From WLWS01 sp047638675 (GTDB lineage: Bacteria > Pseudomonadota > Gammaproteobacteria > Eutrophobiales > Eutrophobiaceae), in assembly GCA_047638675.1 (NCBI GenBank), contig JBLIML010000001.1, positions 41,288 through 105,287 of the forward strand: a DNA stretch of 64,000 bases. Direction: 5' to 3'. Under the pieces are notes generated by a model. That model saw only the letters and a list, made by a program, of their open reading frames with translations, did not search any database and was not told the DNA's origin. The translations under genes and the position numbers were made by a program. Positions 36,921 to 46,004 of this stretch are shown piece by piece (the stretch's first letter is position 1; every line of letters starts with the position of its first letter).

Positions 36921-37115
36921 CCTATTAACAAAAAGAGTTAGCCTGTATTTGTCCGCAAAGAAAGTCAATAGGGAAATAAAAAAGGGACTTCCAGCACGGA
37001 TGCTGGACAGGGATGTCTAACATGGATTTGTTATTCTATGGAATAGCTTTTTTGACGAACTCTTATGAGCTGTCTGTAAATAACACATGATATTTATTTA
37101 CCTATGTGGGCATCG

Positions 37116-37148
37116 GCACCTTCCTCCCTTGAGGAAGGTGCTGTTTTT
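37116..37148 (+). terminator. Intrinsic terminator, plus strand
   Basis: A perfect 11-base stem (GCACCTTCCTC paired with GAGGAAGGTGC) and a CCTT loop are followed by TGTTTTTG. The T-tract exists only in the plus-strand direction. No protein gene on the plus strand ends nearby, which makes its purpose unclear. Confidence 0.75.
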
Positions 37149-37177
37149 GTGGTTTTCTATATTAAGGTTATTGTTGA

Positions 37178-39907
37178 TTATTTCTTACTATGCTCAACCA
37201 TATCCGCCAATCGTTCACCGAGGATATAGCTAATATTGAAGTTTAGCTTGGCGACGATGTTGGGGAAGAATTTCAGGTCGCTTTGCATTTTTTCGTAATC
37301 GAAACGTAGTGCGGTGATAGCGGTGGTGGCGCGAACATCGGCTGTGCGTTCGGCTTCGCGGATGTAGCCTATCTCACCAAATACGGCACCGGGGTTTAGT
37401 GTCGCCAGGGTTCTGGCTTCGCCGTCATCGCGGCGTACGACTTCTGCCTGTCCTTCGAGGATCAGGTACATATCTCTTCCCAATGTACCTTGCTCTACTA
37501 AAAGCTCTCCTGCCTCAAATTCGTTCATTTCCGAGATTAAGATGGCTTTGCGGCGTTGGTAGTTGGTCATGTTGTTAAACAGGGGCGTGCAATCGAGAAC
37601 GCTCTTGTCTATCTTCATTGAGAGGATTTGATACAAACCCACCAGTCGAACCTTGCTCATGATGATGGGGGTGATTAACAGATTCGCAAAGATGGAGAAG
37701 AGCATGGTCGCCGCCGCTAATGCGCCAAACTGTGCAACGATGGTGAAGTTGGAAAACAATAAAATACCAAAACCAAGAGACAGTGCAATGCTGGAGACGA
37801 TTAGCGGCGTGGCCTCTTCGGCCACCGCGATGTCAACCGCAGTTTTGTAATCGGAAGTCCGCCTGCAAAGTTCGTTGTAACGCGCGAGCAAATGAATGGT
37901 GCCATCGACGGCAATACCAATAGCAATAACCGCAACCATGGCGGTACCGGGGTTTAGGGGAATATCGAGCAAACCCATAATGCCAAACATCAGGGCGATG
38001 GGGATAATAGCCGGCACTAAAGCGATGAACCCACCTTTCAGAGAGGTAAACATCGCCGACATGATAATAAAGACAAGCACCAACAAAATAATCAGCGCCT
38101 TTACCTGCGCTGTCATCAGGTGCTCAGCTGCACGATTGACCATCAGGTTTTCGCCTATGATGCTTGATTTTATACCTGGTCCTGCAATATGGCTTACCGC
38201 ATCTTCGAGTTCTTCAACATAACGATTGAGGGTGTGTGAGTCACTAATATTGTGACGAACAACAATATTGGCACTGCTGTAATCATGACTGACATAACTA
38301 TCTAGATCGCTGCGGTGAAAGAACATGAGATATTGCGCGACCAGTTGACGTGTTTCCGGCAAGGATAGTTCGGCAAAGTCACCACGAAATTCCCTGTTTA
38401 CAAAGGTAAGGTGATCCGCCAGGGAAATAGTGCGATCAAAAACGCCCTGCTTCTTCATGAAACCCTGAATTTCTGCCAATTTGGCAATATTCTTCGGCTG
38501 TTGAAAAGTGTTTTCTTTGTTCGACTCCAGGGTAATGAAAAATATCTTGATCCCGGCCAGATCTTTATGAATACGCTGAGTATCCTGGATCAAGGGTCGA
38601 TCCTCCGGAAAATAGGATAGCGGATCATTGGTCACATAAAGATTCGATGCCTGATAGATAAAAAATAAACAAAGTAAAGCCGTTGATAACAGGATGGCAC
38701 CCGGATAATGATCTTTGGAATAGCAAAACAACTTAACCATTTTGCCGGGGAGATTAAAGAAGGTTTCGTTTTCTTTGACGGTCTTAGCCTTATCTGGACC
38801 AAACAGATACAACAGCATAGGGACTGCCAGAATAGTGATAATGCCATTGGCAAGCATGGCAAAAGTCGAGGCGATGGCAAATTGTTGAATTAGTCCGATG
38901 TCGCTAAACAGGTTACTTGCAAACCCGAGTGCTGTAGTCAGTATGGTGAGTATCAACGGCAGTCCTATATGACTTGCCATATACGCTATTGCTTCTTTTC
39001 GAGGCTCTTTATCTGCCGTGGCCAAACCGCGAAAAAAACCGGAAAGTAAATGGGTATCCTCGGTTGATCCAATGACAATAATTAACGAGGGCAGCATCGC
39101 GCTGAGAATATTGATAGGGATCCCCGTCCAGCCAAGCATTCCAAATGTCCAGATGATGGTAAGAGCGGAGGTCACCACGGGTATGAATGCCGACAACACA
39201 TTGCGCATGAAAAACAAAATCGAAAGCACCAGTATTATCGCTGAAAGAGGGCCTAGTAATATGAAGTCTTCGTATAAGCTGCTTTTCAGTTCTGCGTTAA
39301 TCCTCGGTGAACCGACCTGAACCAGACGTTCAAATTCAGAGCGATGCGCCAACAATAAAGCTTCCAGCGCCTCGTACATATTTCGATGAAAATCTTTAAC
39401 GTCATCAATGTTTTCCACCGAGACGATCATCGCGGTGACATTGCCATCATCGGAAAAGAAATTTCCTCTGTACAAGGGATTCGCCAGGGCGCTTTCTTTT
39501 GCTATTTGTGCTTCTTCTTCTGTCCGTGGGGCTTCGCGTAACAAGGGTTTGGTATCAATCTTTCCTTCGCCGCCGACTACTGTATGCAAGCTGTAAATGC
39601 TATCCACCCGTGTGACATACTCTGTTTTTTCGATCGCTTCGTGCAACTTTTCGACTATTCCCAGTTTGGCAGGTGTCCAAAGCTGGCTGTCTCTAATGTA
39701 GATAATGGTTTTGTTATCGGTGCCAAATTCGCCTGATACTCGTTGATATATTAATCTCGCCGGATCATTGGCAGGAATAAGACTGTCTACACCTGTATCC
39801 ACCTGCAGTTTTGGTAAGCCGGCAGCAAAGAATAAAGTGGCTAATAGCAGACCAAGAAACACCCCCTTACGATCATTAAACCCGAACATGAATAATTTCA
39901 ATATCAT
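37178..39907 (-). CDS. RND/MMPL-type exporter with C-terminal cyclic-nucleotide-binding domain
   Basis: A 909-residue protein. Residues 1-760 form an RND transporter of the MMPL/HAE-3 type: a helix, a large periplasmic domain, a five- to six-helix block (SSLIIVIGSTEDTHLLSGF in its middle), and the same layout repeated (MVAVIAIGIAVDGTIHLLAR in the second half). From about 780 a cyclic-nucleotide-binding domain follows, with GAVFGEIGYIREAERTADV; Glu845, Arg854 and Thr855 fit the cAMP cassette. These pumps usually move lipids, hopanoids or sterol-like compounds. It is the last gene of the pqi operon, two bases after the lolA-like gene. A fusion of RND pump and cNMP sensor is uncommon. Confidence 0.9.
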   Translation of the reverse strand: MILKLFMFGFNDRKGVFLGLLLATLFFAAGLPKLQVDTGVDSLIPANDPARLIYQRVSGEFGTDNKTIIYIRDSQLWTPAKLGIVEKLHEAIEKTEYVTRVDSIYSLHTVVGGEGKIDTKPLLREAPRTEEEAQIAKESALANPLYRGNFFSDDGNVTAMIVSVENIDDVKDFHRNMYEALEALLLAHRSEFERLVQVGSPRINAELKSSLYEDFILLGPLSAIILVLSILFFMRNVLSAFIPVVTSALTIIWTFGMLGWTGIPINILSAMLPSLIIVIGSTEDTHLLSGFFRGLATADKEPRKEAIAYMASHIGLPLILTILTTALGFASNLFSDIGLIQQFAIASTFAMLANGIITILAVPMLLYLFGPDKAKTVKENETFFNLPGKMVKLFCYSKDHYPGAILLSTALLCLFFIYQASNLYVTNDPLSYFPEDRPLIQDTQRIHKDLAGIKIFFITLESNKENTFQQPKNIAKLAEIQGFMKKQGVFDRTISLADHLTFVNREFRGDFAELSLPETRQLVAQYLMFFHRSDLDSYVSHDYSSANIVVRHNISDSHTLNRYVEELEDAVSHIAGPGIKSSIIGENLMVNRAAEHLMTAQVKALIILLVLVFIIMSAMFTSLKGGFIALVPAIIPIALMFGIMGLLDIPLNPGTAMVAVIAIGIAVDGTIHLLARYNELCRRTSDYKTAVDIAVAEEATPLIVSSIALSLGFGILLFSNFTIVAQFGALAAATMLFSIFANLLITPIIMSKVRLVGLYQILSMKIDKSVLDCTPLFNNMTNYQRRKAILISEMNEFEAGELLVEQGTLGRDMYLILEGQAEVVRRDDGEARTLATLNPGAVFGEIGYIREAERTADVRATTAITALRFDYEKMQSDLKFFPNIVAKLNFNISYILGERLADMVEHSKK

Positions 39908-39909
39908 GA

Positions 39910-40821
39910 CTACATTATTCCTTCGTCAGGTAATTGCGATAGCTGTTCGTCATTGTCTGCTTTACTATCATCATCTTCGGGTAATTCCAGATCTTCAACT
40001 TCATCTGTTGGCACTACATGCGGGTGATTTTCGTATAGCCAGTTCGCGGTGAACATTTCCGCGGGAACATAATCAAGAGAGAACATCCTGCGCGTGATCT
40101 TGAGTAAGGACTGGTGCTGCTCTTTTACATCCTCCATCAAAATCATGCCGGAACGCCACATTTCACCATCCACCGCTCTTTGGTCGTGGAAACTTTGTCG
40201 TTTATTCAAGCGGCCATAGTTATCATAGTGTTCGGTTTGATTGATAACGAAGTTATCCTGACGCACAAAATGCCGTCTGGTTGGTTTTAGAGATTCCACG
40301 CCTTCTTTCAGACGATGTGCGTCAATAATAAAATACTGAGCATTGTCTATGTGCCTGTCCTGACGGCGGTGATATTGATATTCTGCTAACACTTCGCCGA
40401 CAATATTTTCAACTGAAAAATCGGTACCGAGAAAATTACCGTAACTATTATCTCCACTACTATCTATCATTTGTTCGCCAAAGGCTGGTAAATAGATTGA
40501 CTTGGTCATCTTGCCGGAGGGATCACGCGACGCCAGCACGGTAACGCCGTTAATTTCGTTGGGATAATCAAAAATCAGCATGAAATTTGCTGTGCCGTCC
40601 TCCTCTACCCTCGTATAACGATGGGCCCTACGTGTGTCTCGCCTGCCATTACGATCGCTCATTACCATTGATTGCTGTTCATAAACATAGGGATACTGCT
40701 GATGACGGCGGTAAATTTCATCCATTATCTCTCGTCCGTTGAGTTCAATTCTTTCTGCGGCAAAACTCGCTGAACTAAAAAGCACCAGGAAAGCGTTCAA
40801 ATAATGAAGGAAATGTTTCAT
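39910..40821 (-). CDS. LolA-like outer-membrane lipoprotein-sorting protein
   Basis: A 303-residue secreted protein with a signal peptide ending SASFAA. The core matches the LolA-like fold of the outer-membrane lipoprotein-sorting group that is often encoded beside MMPL pumps: SMVMSDRNGRRDTRR, FDYPNEINGVTVLASRD, an IYLPAFGEQ strand and a GTDFSVENI segment. It is a hydrophobic-cargo carrier by fold and would shuttle lipid or lipoprotein in the periplasm. The C-terminal 40 residues are very acidic (ELPEDDDSKADNDEQ) and probably disordered. It is embedded between pqiC (gap 4) and the RND pump (gap 2). Confidence 0.85.
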   Translation of the reverse strand: MKHFLHYLNAFLVLFSSASFAAERIELNGREIMDEIYRRHQQYPYVYEQQSMVMSDRNGRRDTRRAHRYTRVEEDGTANFMLIFDYPNEINGVTVLASRDPSGKMTKSIYLPAFGEQMIDSSGDNSYGNFLGTDFSVENIVGEVLAEYQYHRRQDRHIDNAQYFIIDAHRLKEGVESLKPTRRHFVRQDNFVINQTEHYDNYGRLNKRQSFHDQRAVDGEMWRSGMILMEDVKEQHQSLLKITRRMFSLDYVPAEMFTANWLYENHPHVVPTDEVEDLELPEDDDSKADNDEQLSQLPDEGIM

Positions 40822-40825
40822 CGCT

Positions 40826-41455
40826 CTAATTATTACCCTCTAGCGTCCTGATACTGCTGGCAATCTGATCGCAAAATTCGCCAAAGAGTGACTGCATGTC
40901 GGCAACAATTTGGTCATAATCGCCTGACTCTATAGTGTCATCGCTTTCAAGCGAAGCGTGATACATCCCTAATTCTTCCTCTTCTGCGCCGGTGAGCTGC
41001 CAGCGTCCTGAGAGCTGCACTCTGCCATTGCTATCCAGTTCAAATTGACCCAGATGCACATTGATGCGGTAATCAGGTAAGGAAGCCGAGCGATTAAGCG
41101 GTGTACCGATATCGATTGTTGAAAGTCGAGTGGCAAGATTAATTGCCAGCGTACGTAATAAGTTTTTTCGCAAATTCTCTGCCCATTGATTGTTGTCAGA
41201 AAAGCGCAGACGATTATCACCGTTGCGTGTGACCATCTGGAAACGTTGCAGATACTGAGGAATGTCTAAATCAATGAGTTCTATTGCCAGTTGACGTTCT
41301 GTATCAATTTCAGCGGTTTCAACAGGCACAGGATCAACAAGATAATAACGCACTGTATTTTTTGCCCCACCGCCAAGACAAGCGGTCAGAAACAGGCAAA
41401 GCAGCATCAGCAAAACGGTAGATATTAATGAACTGACTCTGACTTTACTCATCAT
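40826..41455 (-). CDS. pqiC: PqiC lipoprotein
   Basis: An outer-membrane lipoprotein of the ABC-type transport auxiliary (DUF330) family. The lipobox is LTACL. The YYLVDP motif after the signal is diagnostic of PqiC. In E. coli PqiC forms a ring on the outer membrane that docks the PqiB needle. The 209-residue length is slightly above the usual 185. The start overlaps the end of pqiB by four bases, so translation is coupled. Confidence 0.92.
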   Translation of the reverse strand: MMSKVRVSSLISTVLLMLLCLFLTACLGGGAKNTVRYYLVDPVPVETAEIDTERQLAIELIDLDIPQYLQRFQMVTRNGDNRLRFSDNNQWAENLRKNLLRTLAINLATRLSTIDIGTPLNRSASLPDYRINVHLGQFELDSNGRVQLSGRWQLTGAEEEELGMYHASLESDDTIESGDYDQIVADMQSLFGEFCDQIASSIRTLEGNN

Positions 41456-43101
41456 TCTTCTCCCTCAATATCCTTGCCAAAAATCAATGCCTGTGGATTG
41501 CGTTCCAGTGTTTCAACCAGTGCGCGAATGGAACGTGCGGTTTCTTCCAGTTCCTGGCTTAGTTTGATCACGTTGTATTGTAGCGGTGAGTTTGGCTGCA
41601 GGACGCGATTGGTCAAAGTTAATGTTTGCTCCAGTTTATCCAAAGCAAGGTGACCTGCATTGATGGCTTCCTTTATATTGGACTCGTCAACTTTTTTCAT
41701 TATGCTGCGGAAGGACTCCAATGCACCTTGCAGGTCGGCCACGATTACCGGGATCTCCGGGTTATTGACCACCTTGTTTGCACCTCTTAGAGTCGATAGT
41801 AATTCTGTACCAATTTCTTCAATCTCTACCGCATCCAGCTTGGCGACAAAGCGTTCAATAGAGGCGGTGATGGCATCAAAATTGGAAGCGGCAATGGTGG
41901 GTAGTTCAGGCACGATTGTTTCTTCTCCGCTCAGCACAATTTCGGTCTCAGGATGCATATCCATTTCAATGAATAACTGTCCGGTTAGCAGACTGCCGGT
42001 ACGCAGTTGCGCTCGCAAACCGCGTTCAACCAGTAATTGAATAATCACATAAGGAGAATCCTTGGCTTTAGCATCACGGGAAATAATTCTTTCCGGTTCA
42101 ATCTCGATTAGCACCGGAATTAGAAAAGTCGTCTCTTCACTCTTATACTCCAGTCGAATATCCAGCACTGAGCCAACCTTGATGCCCTTAAACTCTACAG
42201 GCGCGCCGACATTCAAACCACGAACAGAACTGTCGAAGTAGAGTATGAAATTTATCTTTCTGGTATACAGATAGTCCTTAATGGTGTCGTAATGATCGAA
42301 GAGTGTGAATACCAGATTTTCGACATCTTCGCTCAATGGTTCCATTGTTCTGGGCGTTTCAAAAGCAATACCGCCAAACATCAGCGAGGTCAGTGATTCC
42401 GTTTCCATTTTGAAACCATCAGCATCTACCGTGACTTCCATGCCACTGACATTCCAGAAACGTGAGTTGCCACGCACTAATTGATCAAAAGGATCTTTAA
42501 TAAAGGCATGGATGAAAACACTTTTATGATCGGTGCCTAATTCGTGACCAATTACCTCACCTGCCTCCATACCCTGATAATATATTGGCGAACCGACATC
42601 GACTGATCCTAACTTGTCGGTCGTAAGGGTGATGCGTTTACCAGCTTCACCCGCTGTCACCTCCGGCTGTTTTTCCAGGCCGACAAAATGCAGCTGTGCG
42701 GCACCCGGCCCAGGATCGATCTCTATATAGGCACCTGAGATCAATGTACTCAGTCCTGAAACCCCTCGCAGTCCCAATTGCGGCTTGACTACCCAGAAAC
42801 GAGTGTTACGACGAAGAAAATGATCCGTGCCCTTATTAAAATCGGCCGAAATAATGACATGCGCCAAATCTTCACTAAATTTAATTTGCTCGACAATACC
42901 AATATCAACATTCTTGTATTTGATCTTGGTTTTACCGACCTCAATGCCTTCCGCAGTATTGAAACTGATAGATACCTTCGGACCCTGCTCAGAGAGTGTC
43001 TTTGCAACAAGCCAGCCACCAACAATGATGGTGATCAGGGGTATTAGCCATACCAGGGAAGGACCAGAGTGATTATTAACTTGTGGATTGGAGATACTCA
43101 T
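41452..43101 (-). CDS. pqiB: PqiB, MCE-domain lipid-transport needle
   Basis: A 549-residue inner-membrane-anchored protein: one N-terminal helix (SLVWLIPLITIIVGGWLVA), then three MCE domains starting near residues 40, 160 and 280 (for example TAEGIEVGKTKIKYKNVDIG, and VEFKGIKVGSVL), then a long helical C-terminus. In E. coli PqiB stacks as a hexameric tube across the periplasm to move phospholipid between membranes. The coiled C-terminal part includes SIRALVETLERNPQALIFG, as in other PqiB proteins. It overlaps pqiA and pqiC by four bases each. Confidence 0.95.
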   Translation of the reverse strand: MSISNPQVNNHSGPSLVWLIPLITIIVGGWLVAKTLSEQGPKVSISFNTAEGIEVGKTKIKYKNVDIGIVEQIKFSEDLAHVIISADFNKGTDHFLRRNTRFWVVKPQLGLRGVSGLSTLISGAYIEIDPGPGAAQLHFVGLEKQPEVTAGEAGKRITLTTDKLGSVDVGSPIYYQGMEAGEVIGHELGTDHKSVFIHAFIKDPFDQLVRGNSRFWNVSGMEVTVDADGFKMETESLTSLMFGGIAFETPRTMEPLSEDVENLVFTLFDHYDTIKDYLYTRKINFILYFDSSVRGLNVGAPVEFKGIKVGSVLDIRLEYKSEETTFLIPVLIEIEPERIISRDAKAKDSPYVIIQLLVERGLRAQLRTGSLLTGQLFIEMDMHPETEIVLSGEETIVPELPTIAASNFDAITASIERFVAKLDAVEIEEIGTELLSTLRGANKVVNNPEIPVIVADLQGALESFRSIMKKVDESNIKEAINAGHLALDKLEQTLTLTNRVLQPNSPLQYNVIKLSQELEETARSIRALVETLERNPQALIFGKDIEGEE

Positions 43102-44345
43102 AACTCTACGGTCTTTTGCTCTCTTACATTATCCCAGATCAGACGAGGATCGAATTTATGCGCCGCAAACATGGTGATCACCACCACGCCAGCAAAATAG
43201 GTAGCGCCAATCCCAGGTCTAATAGTGGACAGTGCATCCAGGCTGACCAGTGCGGACAGTAAACCTACCAGAAAAATATCCACCATAGACCAGGCACCAA
43301 CGACTTCGGTGATACGGTAAAGAAAGGTGCGATCTTTTGGCCGCCAAATTGATTTTTTATGCACGGAAATAAGTAAAAAACTCAACACGATGAGTTTCAT
43401 AACCGGCACCACAATACTGGCAACAAATACAATCAGTCCAAGACCCCACATGCCCTCTTCAACCAAATGCAGAATGCCGCTGAGAATGGTATTGGGCTCG
43501 CCCTGACCAAAACGGATCACCGTCATCACCGGGTAGAGATTGGCGGGGATGATTAAAATCACAGCCGCCAGCAATAACGCCCAGGTAGCTTCCAGACTGT
43601 TATGTTTTCGGTGGTGAAGTGGTGTGGTGCAACGCGGGCAATTCTGTGCATGGGGTTTCTCTTTGCTAAGCAAACCGCAGGTATGGCAATTGAGATAGCG
43701 AACAGAGTGATCCAGCTCAGATTCTTTCGGGTTTGCAAGCGGTGTAAGCGACCAGAGAACCCTGGGGTCAAAATTTGCCCTGGCTGCTGCATAAACAATC
43801 AGCAGCGCGCACAGGGCGAAAAATGAAATGCCGATGATTACATTCGCAATGTCCTGTAGTTTCACAATGGCAATTAGGACACCGAGCATGAAGACACTAA
43901 CCAGGCTCCAGGGCGTCACCACTTCCGCCGCTCGGTAAATCACTCCCATGCCCGGCGGCTTATAACCCAGACGTACCAAGGTGAGTAAATACAGCATGCC
44001 GAGGATGGTTATCAAAGGAAAGGCAATGCTGGTAAGGAATATTAACAAGCCTAGCTGTCCCATGCCCATTTCATACATGGCCCAACCGCCGGACAACAGA
44101 ATGTTGTCAACAACCCGCCCACCTAGCGTCAGCGACAGGAAAGGGAAACAATTAGCAATCAGAAACAATGCAAATGCGGCTAAATACAACGCCAGAGAGC
44201 GATTGAGAGAATCAGGAACGTTTCGATACAAGAGCAAGCCACAGTGCTCGCAGTTGGCTTTTGCACCGAGAGGTATCGACACGTAGCGGTGCAGGTGATC
44301 ACATTCATGGCACGCGATCAGCTCTCCTGCTGGATTATCAACCAT
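43098..44345 (-). CDS. pqiA: PqiA membrane protein
   Basis: A 415-residue inner-membrane protein made of two repeated PqiA domains, each with four helices. Each repeat is preceded by a rubredoxin-like zinc site: ACHECDHL with ANCEHCGLLLY in the first, and CHTCGLLSKE with NCPRCTTPL in the second. PqiA partners PqiB in lipid transport. It is the first gene of the five-gene operon. Its upstream region (44346-44659) should carry the promoter. Confidence 0.95.
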   Translation of the reverse strand: MVDNPAGELIACHECDHLHRYVSIPLGAKANCEHCGLLLYRNVPDSLNRSLALYLAAFALFLIANCFPFLSLTLGGRVVDNILLSGGWAMYEMGMGQLGLLIFLTSIAFPLITILGMLYLLTLVRLGYKPPGMGVIYRAAEVVTPWSLVSVFMLGVLIAIVKLQDIANVIIGISFFALCALLIVYAAARANFDPRVLWSLTPLANPKESELDHSVRYLNCHTCGLLSKEKPHAQNCPRCTTPLHHRKHNSLEATWALLLAAVILIIPANLYPVMTVIRFGQGEPNTILSGILHLVEEGMWGLGLIVFVASIVVPVMKLIVLSFLLISVHKKSIWRPKDRTFLYRITEVVGAWSMVDIFLVGLLSALVSLDALSTIRPGIGATYFAGVVVITMFAAHKFDPRLIWDNVREQKTVEL

Positions 44346-44659
44346 ACGAAGTCCCCGGTTTTTTCTTGTAATTTTTGCTACATCGACAACAAGATTCTGC
44401 CCTTATCAGCCTAAGAAGCCAAGCAATTATTGAGCCTGGTTCTTTGTTGGGTGGCCGCCATCATGGAGTATTGCTCCGTGAGCAAAATCCGCCAGTGATT
44501 TTCTTGCTGGAGCCAGATAAAACGGGGCTGTAATGACTATTTTGTCATTTTCACTCGATCGGGATGTAAATCTGTCAGACCTGTCGGCGAAGGGAAATAC
44601 GATAATTGCGAGGCAAGAATGTCTTCAATGGGTGACAACTAGAAAGTTTTGAGAGCTAA
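44346..44659. other. Intergenic region upstream of pqiA
   Basis: A 314-base stretch without a gene. It contains several short imperfect inverted repeats around 44450-44530 (GGAG-tattg-CTCC, then GCTC-cgt-GAGC), which could form RNA hairpins in the pqi leader. I could not identify a convincing -10/-35 pair or a CRP-like site here. Confidence 0.4.
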
Positions 44660-45811
44660 TTAATCGCTATCAAAAAATTCAACGACCTCATCCATGCGTG
44701 CTTCAGCATCCCTGTAACCCAAGTCCATCAATTCTGAAATGTAATCATGTTGAAACATCACCATACTCAACAGGTCATTGGATCGTGTTTCCTTGGTGCC
44801 TAATCCACGTGTCATGAAACGAAATGTGCGCGGTAGATTTGGCTCAAACTGGTTTGCCATTTTACCCAGGTTTTGAGACGGTCTGAGGAGCAGTAACTTA
44901 ACCGGCTCAAGCTCATGATCGTGTTTCTCTGTCGTATAATTAATTAATGTGTTTATTCGCTCCAATCGCAATGCATCATTATCAAAGACATCAAGAAAGA
45001 TCGCGTTGAACATAGCGCCAACTACCTGCGCCGGTGGAGGATAGTCATCTATCATTTCCATCCCTTGCTCTTCCACTGATGGTAAATAACGTGTAGAGAT
45101 CGCCAATATTCGTTTTGCACCCAGATGTATCGCCGGTGACAAGGGTGCGGTCAATCGTATACCGCCGTCTCCGTACCATTCTTTTCCCACCCGGATCGCA
45201 GGAAAGAATAAGGGCAATGAAGCAGAGGCCATAATATGCTCCACCCGTATGTCAGACATGACACTTTTCCGGTGCGCGCGCTCCCAATGTTTAACATTTT
45301 CACCTTGTACCCAGGTAATCGACTGGCCGGTTGAATAACTTGATGCTGTCAAAGCGATGCCTTTCAATTCTCCGCTGTCGATACTGGTCTGGATTCCTGA
45401 TAAGCGACCCTCCTGAGAGTGCAATATTCCTTCTAAAAACATTCTTAAGGGATCAGTATCGACCATTGCACGGATTTTTACCTGTTTAGAAGCCCTGCCC
45501 ATAAGCAGGCGCAAGGCCCAACCACCTGCATGCTTCACAATGGAAGGCGTATCGACACGGAAAACGTGATCAATGGTTAACGCGGACCAGACTTCGGCAA
45601 GCTTATCTATTCTGGCCAAAAAACTGCCTGACTCATTAGCCAAGTAGGCGGCATTAATAGCCCCTGCCGAAACTCCTGTGATAATGGGAAAACGGATCTC
45701 TTTACGATGATGCGCAATACCGAGAAGAAAACCAACTTGATAAGCAGCACGAGCGCCACCCCCGCTCATTACCAGGGCAAGGTCATTCTGCTTATCATTC
45801 ATACTAAACAA
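44660..45811 (-). CDS. Patatin-like phospholipase
   Basis: A 383-residue patatin-domain lipase. The oxyanion loop is SGGGARAAYQVG, the nucleophile motif is GVSAG, and the catalytic Asp lies in YGDGGIRL. It would hydrolyse phospholipids or other acyl esters at the membrane. No signal peptide is seen. The C-terminal part (from about residue 250) is not part of the core. The ATG at 45811 and one three codons later (MNDKQ) are both possible. It is divergent from the small membrane gene at 46005, and its place beside a lipid-transport operon may be meaningful. Confidence 0.88.
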   Translation of the reverse strand: MFSMNDKQNDLALVMSGGGARAAYQVGFLLGIAHHRKEIRFPIITGVSAGAINAAYLANESGSFLARIDKLAEVWSALTIDHVFRVDTPSIVKHAGGWALRLLMGRASKQVKIRAMVDTDPLRMFLEGILHSQEGRLSGIQTSIDSGELKGIALTASSYSTGQSITWVQGENVKHWERAHRKSVMSDIRVEHIMASASLPLFFPAIRVGKEWYGDGGIRLTAPLSPAIHLGAKRILAISTRYLPSVEEQGMEMIDDYPPPAQVVGAMFNAIFLDVFDNDALRLERINTLINYTTEKHDHELEPVKLLLLRPSQNLGKMANQFEPNLPRTFRFMTRGLGTKETRSNDLLSMVMFQHDYISELMDLGYRDAEARMDEVVEFFDSD

Positions 45812-45992
45812 TTCTGTCTGACGAAATTGTCTTCATTATAGCGCTTTTTACACAAGCTGGAATATGTCTTAAAAATGTCCTTTCTCAATGTGATTGGCCC
45901 CACTCTAAGTAAAATTAAAATGGGTAAGAGTTACACTTTGAATACTAGTAGCCAAACGCTTAGTTTATCCGACTGAACATTGCGCTTTTTGC

Positions 45993-45998
45993 TATAAT
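45993..45998 (+). promoter_or_regulatory. -10 box very close to a start codon
   Basis: A consensus TATAAT ends seven bases before the ATG at 46005, and no ribosome binding site fits between. Transcription from it would start at or next to the A of the ATG, giving a leaderless message. No strong -35 was recognised at the right spacing. Confidence 0.45.
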
Positions 45999-46004
45999 TC
46001 AATC

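Larger units (their letters stand above)
36758..37177. other. Intergenic region with palindrome, hairpin repeat and plus-strand terminator
   Basis: This 420-base gap separates the regulator start from the end of the RND gene. It holds a CRP-like dyad (36899-36920), a small inverted repeat (CCAGC-acggat-GCTGG at about 36992), and a strong hairpin plus T-tract on the plus strand (37116-37148). A plus-strand 69-codon frame (36811-37020) spans the first two elements and has no protein-like features. The terminator points away from both flanking genes, so a small plus-strand RNA is a possibility. Confidence 0.55.

Noticed and set aside
36811..37020. Plus-strand 69-codon frame in front of the terminator
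   Set aside because: It runs through the palindrome and an inverted repeat and shows no protein-like pattern; a non-coding RNA fits better.
37040..37060. Weak hairpin followed by T6 (near TTCTATGGAA)
   Set aside because: The stem is only three to four base pairs, too short for an intrinsic terminator.
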